Made by a program: the position numbers and the translations under genes
Shown: positions 11,126-23,300 of the stretch, piece by piece
Position numbering within the stretch: the stretch's first letter is position 1
Layout of the letters: every line of letters begins with the position of its first letter
Notes under the pieces: generated by a model
Databases searched by the model: none
What the model was told of the DNA's origin: nothing
Seen by the model: only the letters and a program-made list of their open reading frames with translations
Assembly: GCA_963281255.1 (NCBI GenBank)
Contig: OY725490.1
Span: 496,001 to 560,000 of the forward strand
Origin: Aphrocallistes beatrix
Taxonomy: Eukaryota; Porifera; Hexactinellida; Sceptrulophora; Aphrocallistidae
Direction of reading: 5' to 3'
Length of the DNA: 64,000 nucleotides

Positions 11126-11690
11126 GTTTAACCAATCAATGATCAAGAATTTTATGAAAACATCGTCTATTAGAGGGTTCAGATTTAATTAGAGGATATA
11201 GGCTGAGATTTATTTACAAATATGTAGGCAATTTTTTAACTTTTCTTAGATTTAAAACAAAGAAAAATGATTGAAACAGCTGGACAAACAAGGTAGCACA
11301 GATATAATTTGGTGAATTTCAATGCTTTTTTTTAGTACTTTGAAAAGTACACTTGCTCAGTAATTACAGTACATAATTATCTGTCTTATTTAAGGTTAAA
11401 CTCAAAGTTTTAAATTATAAGAAAATTCTAGCAATGAAGAAATTCATTGTGGCATTCATCTACTACGTAGTAGTGTTATTTCACATGACTATACGAATGG
11501 TACAATATTAGGTTTTTTAGAAATTGGAATAAATATGATAATATCTAAGTGTAAAATTCGTGAACAATTGAAATGTCGGTACACGTATATTGGATGGTTT
11601 GCCTCGTTAAAATATCAATCAGTGGAATGGTAGGTGCATATATTGCATGTACATTTGTGAGCAACTCATTGTATAATTATATCATTGTCA
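11126..11690 (+). repeat. Family A downstream module, copy 1
   Basis: Non-coding 3' flank shared, in inverted orientation, with 33290-33900 and 37840-38450. Shared landmarks include GCACTTCATCTAC-like sequence near 11455 and CATGTACATTTGTGAGCAAC near 11648. No gene is seen. Confidence 0.7.
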
Positions 11691-11940
11691 TCTAATCAGG
11701 ATTGCCGAGGGAATAGAATACCCATTCCCATCCCATTCTCACAGGATTTATGTGGGAATACCCACAGAAACCCACAGGAGAACCCACATAAATCCACATT
11801 TGGGGATACCCATAGCTTAAGGTCATCCCTATTCCCATTCTATATGGAAATACACACAGAATACCGCACGGAAACCAACAAAAATCCACAGAAACCCACT
11901 GAAAAACCCATAGAAATCCTAAGAAACCCACAGAAACCAA
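11690..11940. repeat. Imperfect CCCACAGAAA minisatellite
   Basis: Irregular repeats of AACCCACAGAAA-like units mixed with CCCATTCCCAT. The same material occurs inverted at 37525-37840 between the other pair of family A units, so it sits at the unit boundary. A possible open frame here is a by-product of the repeat. Confidence 0.7.
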
Positions 11941-13417
11941 TTTTTGATGGCATCACTCAGACAGCCATACCAGTACATACTTACAAGTTACAAAGGTATG
12001 TTTTCTTGTTGTTGTGTTTACTTATTTTGCATTATTTACTTTTATATAAAGCAAACAAACGAAGTTACTCCACAACAAGGAATCCAGGATAAAAATCTGA
12101 GGTAAATAGATCATATATCAAACAGCTGATTGAAAATGAGTTCAAATACAGCTTGTCTAGTTCTACAATGCTGTGACAAAAGAAGAGCTATTCTCCTCTT
12201 ACCAAGCCTCCAGGGTGAATTTATTTAGGCTTCCATTCATTTGAAGAAAATCAAATATAATTCCTCTTAATTACAAGTTGGTGTATAGTACTTAGTAGGA
12301 AAATATCAATTACAATAGCAAAGATTTGATTGGTTGAAATTGAGAGAGATGAAATGTAGTTTGCTCCAATAAAATCCCTGATTTTATCAGACAATAACAC
12401 TTCCAATTGAGCACTACTATGGCATTGATATTGCATCCTAATATTGAAGCATATGCATCATGCTGGACAGAAAATTACTAGATCTCTAACTTAAATGTTA
12501 CTATACTATCAGAATGTATAATATAGATATGCCAAACTTCTCTCAAACTTGATTAATACTTCTAAATAATTTGCATTACACTATTTACTAACTGAACTGA
12601 ATATATCAAGAAAGTCACTAATAGAATGATGCAACTCCAACACTATTTAGATGATTAGATGCATGTGTCTATTGGTTAGTTTTGTGCACGTAAATGACTA
12701 CTTGACACACGATATTATAGAATTATACCTAATCAGCGACTAATTGAGCACTATATGGATCCTAGAGCTGTTTACGAAGAAGACAAAATATTAAATACAA
12801 TAGCGAAAAACATCCTGTTTGAATGATTGCAATTAATAACCGTCAATTTCTTGTATTCCCCATAGCAACAGGGTGCAGATGAAAAATGTCATATATATAT
12901 AACATGAATAAAAATTCAAATAAGTTAAAGTATTTCGAGTGAAATGAGACATTGCCGCAGGCTACACTGAGTCAGACATCCTGAATAGTAAATTCAAGTT
13001 TTGATCGGTCAGAAAGTTCCATATATTAGACATATTATATTTGTTTATTCAATTTTGCCAATTACTTACTAAAAATAAAATACTTCACTATACACACACA
13101 AAGTCTATAATCAGTGTTTTATTAGTAGTAATAACTCCAATACAAAATAGTGAGGTTTTTTGTCGCCAAGGTTATGTTATCAAATAGACAGAACACCGAC
13201 TTTGTTGTATCTGTCATTCGGGGAATTTATTCCATTAAAGTGATTCTAATGATTCATTAGTATTTCCAATTCCACACAAATCAAATTGAATTCCGTAAAT
13301 GATTTCCTTTCTTAACCTTGCCACATTTCAACACAAATCAATCACCTGAATAGATAGAATATACTCATTCCGGACATTTCCTAACAAATACCTATTAATT
13401 AGATTCTAACTCAGAGG
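11940..13417 (+). repeat. Family A upstream module, copy 2
   Basis: Matches 8330-9786 along its length with small indels, and leads into the truncated gene copy at 13418. Confidence 0.75.
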
Positions 13418-13621
13418 ATGACCATCGTTCGATTTCCTGAAGTGCCACTAGACAGCAGTGAGACGCATTACTTCAACATGATCAACATTTGACCTTAAGA
13501 GATGTAGGCTTTAAAACTTTTGAAGGGTGTAGAAGTATCGCAGTCAATCCTAGAACCAACTACATCTTTGTCGTAGTACAAAATCTGCCCGATATCTCAG
13601 TCTTCACAGAGGCAGGCAAGC
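13418..13621 (+). pseudogene. Family A NHL gene, truncated
   Basis: Starts with the family A ATG (MTIVRFPEVPLDSSE) but loses one base near 13482, giving a stop after about 24 codons. Homology continues in another frame through the first blade (NPRTNYIFVVV) and ends abruptly after GAGGCAGGCAAG at about 13621. The remaining five blades are absent. Confidence 0.85.
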
Positions 13622-14055
13622 AGTGATTCACCAACTTGCTAGTGCGGTTAGAGAATGTCTGCAGATTCGCACTGCGGGAGAATGAGGAAATCAAAGAATC
13701 CCACAGCCTACAGTAGCAAAATATTGGTTACTTTATAGATAATATTAAGAATGAGAGCAGACTCATTCTACTGATCATACAGCACTACTTATAGAACTAA
13801 CAAGATACCCTCGCAACCCAAGCTAAAAGTTTCAAAAGTATTACAAACATCAATTTAAAGGAAGATGCTAACACGATACAAATATGGGATTAATGGTAAT
13901 ACGTGATATGATTTAATGAAACAAAGCAAATAATCGAATACATGAAAAATGAAAACAAAAAGATATAAAAGAAATATAATAGATGCTAAATAATAATAAA
14001 AAATGTTAAGCAATGACTGAGGGGAAAGTAAGAATTTTTGAAGAGAAAGAAGAAA
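13622..14055. other. Unmatched sequence at a broken unit end
   Basis: The sequence after the truncation point matches nothing else that I can see in the window and holds no supported gene. It doubles as the 3' flank of the family D gene. Confidence 0.45.
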
Positions 14056-14973
14056 TCAGAAAATGAGGAGAGAGTGGTTACAGCCAACAACTAAGATTCT
14101 CCCTTCTGAATCCAGTGCAACTCCAAACGGTTTAGATACACTATCAGTAATTGTACGCACTAATTCACCTTGTTCATTGAAAATAAGAATAGCATTTTGA
14201 AAGAATTCCGATATAATAAAGTGATGAGATCCATCTATGCAGAATGACCAAGGTTCTTTCAATTGTTTGGAAATAGGACTGATAGCAGTGTTGTGTGTTC
14301 GAGTGAAGTCATGAGTGAAAGAATAAAGGAAAGGTTTATAGCGGCTAAGCACATAAATAAACTCGTTAGTTAGTTTGATGTCAAACGGTGCTTTCAGCAT
14401 TCCTTGTCCGAAATGATATTTGAACGGTAACTCTTTGGAAAACATTTGTATTCTATTATTACTAGAATCACACACATAGATGTCTCCATTATTTTCATTG
14501 ATAGCGATTCCACGTGGATTTTTGAATTGTGATTCTCCACTACTTCTACTTCCTAACTGTGTGATGAGAGTTCCATTTAAATCATGAACTGACACACAAT
14601 TCGAGTCACATTGACTTATAAACAGTCTATTTTCTGAAATAGCAATAGAACGAGGATAATTCATCTTATCTTTAAACTTATACAAATACTCTCCATTGCC
14701 AGCAAACACTTGGACTCTATTATTGTAGATCTCTGACACATAAATGTTTCCTGTTTGATAGTCTACTGCTACATCAAAAGGACAGTTGAACATTCCTTCG
14801 TCACTACTCAGTTGCCCTCCTACCCTCACTACAGGCGTCATTTCACTCTTGTAAGCTACTACAGGCAGACTAGAAGCTCCAGCAGTAGACTCAGCAACCG
14901 CGATTCTGCCTAGCTCCTCAGTTAGACCAAACACAGTCCCATCAAACTCTACACCGGAATCATCAGCTGCCAT
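14056..14973 (-). CDS. Six-bladed NHL propeller, family D
   Basis: Intact single-exon frame of 305 codons. After about 60 N-terminal residues (SGVEFDGTVFGLTEELGRI, no known motif) come six blades: CPFDVAVDYQTGNIYVSE, YPRSIAISENRLFISQ, NPRGIAINENNGDIYVCD, APFDIKLTNEFIYVLS, EPWSFCIDGSHHFIISE and KPFGVALDSEGRILVVG. It is opposite in strand to the neighbouring family A copies and shares no flank with them. No catalytic or membrane features. A diverged fragment of its 5' end lies at 16012-16148. Ligand and function unknown. Confidence 0.85.
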   Translation of the reverse strand: MAADDSGVEFDGTVFGLTEELGRIAVAESTAGASSLPVVAYKSEMTPVVRVGGQLSSDEGMFNCPFDVAVDYQTGNIYVSEIYNNRVQVFAGNGEYLYKFKDKMNYPRSIAISENRLFISQCDSNCVSVHDLNGTLITQLGSRSSGESQFKNPRGIAINENNGDIYVCDSSNNRIQMFSKELPFKYHFGQGMLKAPFDIKLTNEFIYVLSRYKPFLYSFTHDFTRTHNTAISPISKQLKEPWSFCIDGSHHFIISEFFQNAILIFNEQGELVRTITDSVSKPFGVALDSEGRILVVGCNHSLLIF

Positions 14974-16011
14974 TATTTAATCAAGCTAAGAGAATGGAAA
15001 TAATGAAGATATTTACTTGAATATCAGCAATAATACATTATTTATTGACCTAATTTATACTGCCGAAATATATTCTAAATAAGTTGTAATATATTTGAAT
15101 AAAATATTGGAGGATTGGCCTCTCTGGCACGCGTCCTTATAGAAGTTAGTCATTCTGGCCTAGAATATATACTCTAGTATAATTAATTTTAGATCTACTT
15201 TGCCTATGATGTACGGTGTACTAAATTGATTCAACTAAACAACTCTTCCGTCTCCATTTGGCATTCTGTGTGTGGTTTCGATTTCATCCTTGTGTTTGGA
15301 GCATGCGCATACAACTCTTAGATCGTCTCTATCTTCTCTGTGTAGGGCTAGCCAGGCATGTCTCAATTCATTCGGTTTATATGGCATCGTGAATACAGAC
15401 ATTTTGTCAGTTGGTGATAGTTACTTGTGCAAACTGGAGCAGAACATGTATTGGACATGATTGTAGTGGTTCTAGGATAGCTAACAAGACAGACAAATAT
15501 TAGAAAGCTTCAGAAAGGAATCAGACAAAGAAAAGACAATAAAATAAAATTTCAATGAAATTTAAAAGATTTTTCAAGAATGCGTATATACATTGTGGGC
15601 AATACTTTACATTATGGGTTATGTAAAACACGTTTACTAATGAATTGAAAACTATGGGTTATTAATAATGTTATTAATCCTGCCATGGGGAGGAAAGAGG
15701 TGGAAAATTTTGGGCGCATCGTCCTTGTTTGCATAAGAAGTTTTAATAGAAGAACGATTCTTTAATTTAATTGAAGAACGATTCTGATTCTTCGTGGAAA
15801 CGGAGCATTGGCACAAAGTGTGCATAATTCTGTTGTTCTGATCTGGAACACCGTAAACAGAGTTCTAACAGTGATTGGAGAGCTCCGTAGACTTGTAATG
15901 TTCTGATCGCTAAGAAGATGTGAGAGGAAGATTGAGTGAAGAGCGCACACTTCGATGGAACCGGAGAGAAAGGACAGGAAATATTTCCGCTGTGATTTGG
16001 ATTGCTACTTG
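14974..16011. other. Intergenic, nothing recognised
   Basis: 5' flank of the family D gene (AT-rich, a possible promoter) followed by unassigned sequence. The minus-strand reading continuing from 16012 down to 15767 no longer resembles an NHL protein. Confidence 0.45.
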
Positions 16012-16148
16012 TTACTCCTACCCTCACTACAGGAGTTTTTACACTCTTGTGAGCTAGTATAGGCAGACTAGACACTCCAGCAGTAGACTCAGTAACCACG
16101 ATTCTGCCTGGCTCCTCAGCTAGACCAAACACAGTCCCATCAAACTCT
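16012..16148 (-). pseudogene. Family D 5' coding fragment
   Basis: About 45 codons match the start of the family D gene (EFDGTVFGLAEEPGRIVV, then STAGVSSLPILAHKS, then TPVVRVG). It stops before the first blade. On its other side it is fused abruptly to the family A upstream module at 16149 (GATATTACATC), a rearrangement junction. Confidence 0.8.
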
Positions 16149-16984
16149 GATATTACATCGTAATATTGATGCATATGCATTATGCTGGACTGAAACATTA
16201 CTATATCTCTAACTTAGATATTACCATACTATCAGAATGTATAATATAGATATGCCAAACTTCTCCCAAACTTATTAATATTTCTAAATAATTTGCATTA
16301 CATTATTTACTAACTGAATTGAATATTTCATTAAGAAATTCACTCATATAATGATGCTACGTTAACACTATTTAGATGATTAGATGCATATGTCTATTGG
16401 TTAGTTTTATGCGCGTAAATGACTACTGGACACATGATATAATAGAATGATACCTAATCAGGGAATTATTGAGCACTATAAGAACCTTAACTCTGCTTGC
16501 GAAGAGGACAAAACCTTAAATATAATAGCAAAAACATCCTTTTGATTGATTGCAATTAATAACCTTTGATTTATTGTATTCTCCACAGCAACAGGGTGCA
16601 AGAAAAATGTCATATATATAACATGAGTAAAAGTTCAATTAAAGTTAAAGTATTTCCAATTTTCCAGTGAAATGAAACATTGCAGCAGGCTACGATGAGT
16701 CAAACATTTTGCATAGTATTTTCTGTAAAGTTTTGATTGGTCAGAAAGTTATTATACTTGGTCATTGCATGTCGATCTGATATCCAACGATCAATTTTGC
16801 CAAATTATTTTACTATGAGTAAAATAGAATAGTTTCACTATACATACACAAGGTCTATAACCTATAGTCCGTCGTTCTTTTGTCACCAAGGTTTTGATGG
16901 AATTTATTCCATTAAAGTGAATTCTAATGATTCATTAGAATTTCCTAACAAATGCCCTTTCAAATAGATTTCTAAGTCAAGAGG
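16149..16984 (+). repeat. Family A upstream module, copy 3 (truncated)
   Basis: Matches the proximal 0.9 kb of the module at 8850-9786. The distal part is replaced by the family D fragment. Confidence 0.75.
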
Positions 16985-17881
16985 ATGGCCATCGTTCGAT
17001 TTCCTGAAGTGCAACTAGATAACGCTGAGACACATCCCTCTCACGTGTATCAACATTTCATCATAGCAGATATAGACTTTCGGACGTTTGAGGAATGTAG
17101 AGGTATAGCAGTCGATCCTAGAACCAACTACATCTTTGTCGTATTCGAGAAACCGCCATCAGTCTCGGTCCTCACGGAGACAGGCGAATTCTTAACTACA
17201 TTCTCAAATCCATATTTGAAAAGTCCATGGGGTATTGCGATTTATAGGGACAATATCTACATGACTGACACATGGGAACATTCCGTATTCCATTTCAGGT
17301 TTCAAGAGGAAAAATTCATGGGGAAGAAATTTCAGTACCTCAATCGCAGTGCAGGGAAAGGGTCTCGTGTTGGACTGTTCAAACAACCGAGACAGCTGAC
17401 TGTCTCTCTAGAGGGAGACATCTTTGTGGCAGATCGGTTCAACCACCGAATTCAAGTCTTGAATGCTCGTTTGCAGTACCAACGTCATATCTCGCACAGT
17501 TCCATGAAGCAACCTCGTAACGTTAATCTCACATCAAAAGAAGTGTTTGTACTTTGCATAGATTCTCCTTATATCCACGTTTTCACACTCGCTGGTGAGA
17601 AATCACGTTCCTTCGCTACCTGTGGGAATATCGGAACGCCGCTTTCTAATCCTATCTCTTTTTGCTTTGACGCTGATGAGAATTTAGTTATCACTGATGC
17701 TTTAGCTCATTATGTTAGGATATTTTCACATAAAGGAACACTGCTATACACAATAGGCAACTATTTCGACAGTGGGGTGTTATATCTTTCTCCAGAAGCA
17801 ATAGCCTTTACTAGTAATCTGAAATTAGTTATTGTGTTTCGAAACTACTACACTCGATTCCTTGTAGTATTCTCTTTGTAG
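16985..17881 (+). CDS. Six-bladed NHL propeller, family A copy 3
   Basis: Intact, 298 codons, same start context as 9787. It differs from copy 1 by a short in-frame insertion (KFMGKKF) between blades two and three and by a diverged last blade and tail (SPEAIAFTSNLKLVIVF, ending VVFSL). The end resembles the minus-strand copy at 34055 more than copy 1. Blades three and four are nearly identical to the other copies. It is presumed soluble; function unknown. Confidence 0.85.
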   Translation: MAIVRFPEVQLDNAETHPSHVYQHFIIADIDFRTFEECRGIAVDPRTNYIFVVFEKPPSVSVLTETGEFLTTFSNPYLKSPWGIAIYRDNIYMTDTWEHSVFHFRFQEEKFMGKKFQYLNRSAGKGSRVGLFKQPRQLTVSLEGDIFVADRFNHRIQVLNARLQYQRHISHSSMKQPRNVNLTSKEVFVLCIDSPYIHVFTLAGEKSRSFATCGNIGTPLSNPISFCFDADENLVITDALAHYVRIFSHKGTLLYTIGNYFDSGVLYLSPEAIAFTSNLKLVIVFRNYYTRFLVVFSL

Positions 17882-18059
17882 ACAATTACTGTCTCATTTG
17901 TTTGGATTTATTCAATTGTTTACTTTGATATTCTTAATAAGCGTTCATTCTGACATTCATATATACCTGCAGGACTGAAAGCTTTACTGTGATAATTTTG
18001 AGAATTAGTATATGACTAACTATAGTCATGGTTGAACATCAATAGTCAATTTTACATGG

Positions 18060-18347
18060 TTGAAAACATCTTTTTCTACATAAAAGGTTTTGTTGAATGC
18101 AATTGTTGCGTTGGTCGAACTTGAATCATACATGGTAGGTTAAGGTGGACGAATCCTAAATTCAAATACAATACTCCCAGCACTGGAATATTGTAATCTT
18201 TGAGGTTGGTTACTTAGCTTGTTTTGTTCTTTGAAGAGGGTTTACTTGTAATTCTAGCTACATACATCAAACGTGTGTTTTTAAACATTTTCGAACTTTT
18301 ATAAAGATCATTAGAGATAATATTAATCCACTCAATCTACATATAAA
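18060..18347 (+). repeat. Inner arm of the mirror-image arrays (left)
   Basis: Reverse complement of about 32800-33085 (e.g. CATGGTTGAAAACATC, and TTTGAAGAGGGTTTACTTG). It marks the inner end of the plus-strand family A array. Its continuation after 18949 matches the other arm again for about 40 bases, which shows that the element in between is an insertion. Confidence 0.8.
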
Positions 18348-18941
18348 TAGGGTTTTTAATCCCGGGATTCCCGATCCCGGGATCCCGGCTTGTTTTAGCC
18401 CGGGATTGAATCCCGGGATTCATTTTTCAATCCCGGGACTGATGATTAATGCAGTTTATACGTATATCACACATTTGTTGTAATGTCTATTGGTTTGTAA
18501 ATACAGGGTTTCCCATAATTGGATGAAATAGTGATTCAATATATATAACACACTCTGATTAATATTCTATATACAAAGTTGTGATACTAATAATATGGTC
18601 AAATTGAACTTGCAAGGACCTTTCTGATGTATTATAAAAGTGTTTGTATGTGACTCTTACACTTCAAATTTACAATATCTATATGATGGCTGAGAAAATC
18701 GTTTGCAAAATTTTGTAGGTGCACCCATTTGGAAATATTTCAAGCGTTCTCTATGTGGGAAATTAGCTCAGTGAATTCATGTAGTAAACAATTTCCGTAA
18801 TTCAAAAATAGTCTCGTTATATGCACGTTATATATACAAATACTAGCATACCAATTCTTGAAAATTACTAATCCCGGGATTCAGAATTTGTCAATCCCGA
18901 AATCCCGGGATTGGAATTTTAGACCGGGATTAGAAACCCTA
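18348..18941. mobile_element. hAT-type MITE rich in CCCGGG, 594 bp
   Basis: Termini TAGGGTTTTTAATCCCGGG and CCCGGGATT...GACCGGGATTAGAAACCCTA. Perfect 8-bp duplication CATATAAA (18340-18347 and 18942-18949). The paralogous position near 32790-32800 reads one CATATAAA without insert. Subterminal ATCCCGGGAT palindromes are clustered at both ends. No coding frame. Confidence 0.88.
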
Positions 18942-19007
18942 CATATAAACCACTATGTTCATTGCGAGATGCTTATGTTATGTACTATATATGAATTATA
19001 TTTTAGA

Positions 19008-19150
19008 CAAGCGCGATTCGCTTGTTTGCTGTCGGATACTTTGTGTCCGCCGCAGCGCCTTTTGGGCGCCTAGGGTCACATTGACTAATTATAAGGTATA
19101 TAACATATCCAAATACGGCGGTTTACTGTTATAATCGATATCACTCTTTG
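19008..19150. mobile_element. Hairpin-rich element, short copy
   Basis: CAAGCGCGATTCGCTTG stem, GATACTTTGTGTC and AGCGCCTTTTGGGCGCC, followed by sequence like 7310-7385 (ACATTGACTAATTATAAGG). Truncated relative to 7231-7711. Confidence 0.65.
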
Positions 19151-19350
19151 TTATAGGTATGCAGTCTAAATATAGTACTGGAAGTATTCAACCACTCACA
19201 GCACTCCTCTGTTATTCATTCATATTCTATTAAGCTATTTTTATCCTGACTCACTTTCAATTCCTAATAGACTGATTCATAGTTAATATAAACTTATTTT
19301 TAGAACATATATTGTCATTTAATCTATCTATCCAGAATTACAAGAAAAAT

Positions 19351-19517
<167 letters not shown>

Positions 19518-19709
19518 GTAACAAATAATAAAGACAGCAAGTACTAACATATGAAGTAAAGCAAAAAGAGAGTTCACACAAATATAGCTAGACAATTTAG
19601 TTGTTTCTACTCGTTTGATTTTCAAACACATCCCCTGTATTGGAGGGCTAGAAGGAAATAGCTATAGTAAATATGACATAAATAGTATATTAAATAGCTT
19701 TAATATACA

Positions 19710-20090
19710 CAAGCGCAATTCGCTTGTTGCGCTGCGCGGCTGACGGACACTTTGTGTCTTCGGAGGCATCTCCAAATATGTTAGTCTAACTGCTCAAATC
19801 AATATCACTCGAAAAATCATCAAATTTTTCAATTTTTGATGCATAATGATGACGTCATAACAGAGTGATGAGTCATCATTTTTTATGATAGTTATATCAT
19901 ATGTGCAGAATATTGATATACACATTCTATTAAAATTTCAGCCTTCTATTACCTAAAATGACGGAGTTATAGTAGAAAAACTGAAATTTTAATTATAAAA
20001 AGGTGGGAATGACATCATAATTCTATGATTAGTCGACATTTTCGTCTGAGCCCAGAGCTTACGGACGTACCTTATACATCGATTATTCTA
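19710..20090. mobile_element. Hairpin-rich element, long copy
   Basis: Same layout as 7231-7711: a CAAGCG/CGCTTG stem, a GACACTTTGTGTC stem, then TGACGTCA (19850-19857) and TGAGTCA (19869-19875) with the same spacing. The right end is diverged. Confidence 0.65.
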
Positions 20091-20310
20091 TAAGGCATCT
20101 CCTATGCTAAGAGCTGCAGTATTACTTTGGGAGTAAACCTACCATATTCCCGCCTGAAGATGTCTGTTTCATTTCATTTTCTCCATGCTTCGACTCGACG
20201 CTACAAAAATAGATATTGTCATATATGTGTTCGTTTCTTGAACGCTTTAAATTGGATATAATATTTTAACAATTGATAGAATTTCAATATCAATATATAT
20301 ATACTCATAC

Positions 20311-23300
20311 TCACTCATCCCCTTTCTTCTCATTACTTGGCGTAGAATCTATTAAAGAGATGTTGACAAGTATTCCAGTATGGATCTCAACAGATAATAG
20401 TATGGAACTTACTTTTTTCTCTCAAACTTTTATGACGTTCATGCATTGTTATACCAATGAATATTATCACCCACAAAGAACCAAAGAGGATAACTAAGCC
20501 TATCACTCCAAAAACGCCTCCCATGATAGCTGAGAATTCTAGAAAGAGAGAAAATATCAAGAAAGCTGTATCTATGAAAAGGAAATTTTTAAAAAACTCA
20601 TTTTATATAGAAATTTACCATTAATAGATGTGAGTCTGGTTTCTGGACTGGTTACTATTGGAAAATAGATTAAGTTTTTGAATGAAATATAAACATATTT
20701 CAACATGAAGATAATAACATTAAAATGAGAATTGAAAATGATTGAGGACTACCAATGAAATGTCCCAAGATATCTTCCTGTGGAATCAGCTGTCCACATT
20801 GTCTCAATAGGCATAGGCTAACTGAGATCTCTGTTGTAGTTCCGCTATGAGTAGAGCGGTCATGTTGTCTTAACAGTACTGAATATCTTGTCATATTCGA
20901 CCAGAGAGTTAGTGTAGAATCGTCATAGAACTTCTGTGTGATGCCATCTCGAGTGTGAGTAGTGTTGATTTGCAGATAATACTCAACGCGGAGAATTAGT
21001 GCAGAATTCTGAGTTAAATTCTATTACAGACAAGACCGGTTCAATTCTGTTACTAAAATACTAAAATACTCTCAATACACTCTCCTACACAAACTATAGT
21101 GACTAACCCAGTGGAGATCTGCTATGTTACTGCTCTGATTATAAAGTATTCTGACTTCACTGCTTGCAAAGTTATAGCCTAATTAAAGGTCAATCAATAT
21201 TACAATGTGTGAATATTCTATCTAATTCCTCATTAGAATTTGGGTTGAAATTAAAGAGTAAAAAAGCTAGGAAATGCTGAGAAACACTCCAGCCTTCAAG
21301 TTTAATACGTTCGTCATATTGAAGCAGTTACTATGAGATCTGACATGCAAATCATCCCCTACAGGGTGCCAGTAATTATTGTCACCTTATGATGTTATTC
21401 TTGACTTTAGTATAAACATACTGTATATCCTTCATTCCCATTATTCTATTGAGCCTCGGTAATAGCTATTATTCGATGCCCGACATGATTAGGAAGTGTA
21501 TAGAACATGCTGGAGATTAGATTTATGCGATCGTTTATCATGATTTGAATTTTTGGTAATTAAGTAAGTTACCAATCATTTCAGGACACCCTGCACTTAA
21601 TCAATTCGAGAGAAAGAGAATTTGAACTTGTAGTGGTAGAAATATTTTACTATGCACTATTCTTCCTTTATTATGTGATCCATGGTAGGAACAGCAAAAT
21701 AAAGCATTGTTCATATCCACTATAAACTCACTTCTAATCGGAGGAATAGTAGTCGTTTGGGACAGAGGAGAAGTAGCATTACAGTTGCTAGCAGCCACAC
21801 AGTAACTGTACTCTGCATTCAGCAGTAGCACTGTAGTGTGGGAGTAGGATGCTAGTGGGGCGTTTATTGTGGCTATCTCCACTCCATTCTGATACAGTGT
21901 GTGTGAGTTTGGTTGTGTTGGAGGAGTCCAGCTTATGTTGACTGTAACCTCACAAGTTGTTGGATCAATTGTAGAGATAGAATTTGAAAGTAAAACGGGA
22001 GTGAAGGGAGGAACTAAAAAATAATTAAGAACAGTTTATGATTGGTTGATTATAAATTTTAGCACCATTCACCCTTAAAGAAAGATAAATATTTCAGAAA
22101 TAAGTGAGTTTCCAATGAATATTACCGCACGAGTGAAATAAGAAATGGTAGAAAGGAAGAATTTATCATTAATATATTTTCTAGCAAGTACAAAGTTAGC
22201 ATCCTCTCTACGGAGTCGATTATTCGAGTATATATGGTATATCTTCTGAGAAATTCTGAGCAAAAAACTTTGCAGAGAAACTAACCGAAAGATTCCAGAT
22301 TCAACGCTATTCTTAAACTGCGATTCATATTTGAATTCCCATCCAAATAGGTCAGATCAGAACCTACGAGTAATGAAGCATCGCTGTTAGAGTAATTGAG
22401 CAGAGAAATCTTAAACGTAACTCTAAGAGAGTTAGATGATATCTCTTCGAAAGCAAACCGTATCAGACTGATACTTCCAAACTCCATGGTTTGTCCTATG
22501 TTGTGAATGTCAATGGAGTTATTAAGAGCATCAATCACCACTGAATCCTGTCTAGGGTGAATTGTGTCTGTGAGAGGATTAGGAACTGTCAGGTTAACCG
22601 TAACATCAACTCTGTCACCTACACATGCATATTCTGGTGTCTGCAGAATCTGTATGCCTGAAGAAGTAATGGATAAATCTAATAAGTTTATATGTTACAG
22701 TTCAACCAGTTATTATGTAAAATATCTAAAAATACCAGGGATTTTCCATCAGTTATTACACATAATGCTGGAATTTTCAGATATTTTACATAATAACTGA
22801 TTTGACGTTTTTAATACTAACATACGTATATAATACAACTCATCGCTTCACATTTCTTGGTGATATAGGTATAAATATGTATTCAATCTTACCTGTGTTC
22901 CTATATCCTGTAACAACATATCCAATCACTGACTGTCCACACTCCTGCACTATCTGTAGACTGACAGATATCTCAGTGGAGACTCCACTATTAGTGTAGA
23001 AACTGTGAGGTGCTAGCTGTACTGCATAGCTGCTAGCATCTGACTGTAGTTTGAAGAGATTTTCAAGATTGAAAGACTCATTGGTATTTCCTCGAGTGTA
23101 TGTGTAGTTAACTCTGAGATAATATTCAATGAGAAGAGCTTGGCTGTTCATAGAAGTGTTAAGTTTCTATCAAAACAGAAGTGAAATGAAAACTAACGAA
23201 AAAAGTTGACACTCAAGAAGAAGTTGAGAGGAAACTTACCCAACTGATAACAGCCTCATTCTCTAACTGATCATATGCTATATTGATGTTACCGCTTGTA

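Noticed and set aside
8300-11690. Family A unit as a single gene-carrying transposon
   Set aside because: I could not find terminal repeats or target duplications at the unit ends; segmental duplication explains it better.
11685-12092. 135-codon frame (KPTEKPIEILRNPQK)
   Set aside because: It arises from the CCCACAGAAA minisatellite and continues into the family A upstream module.
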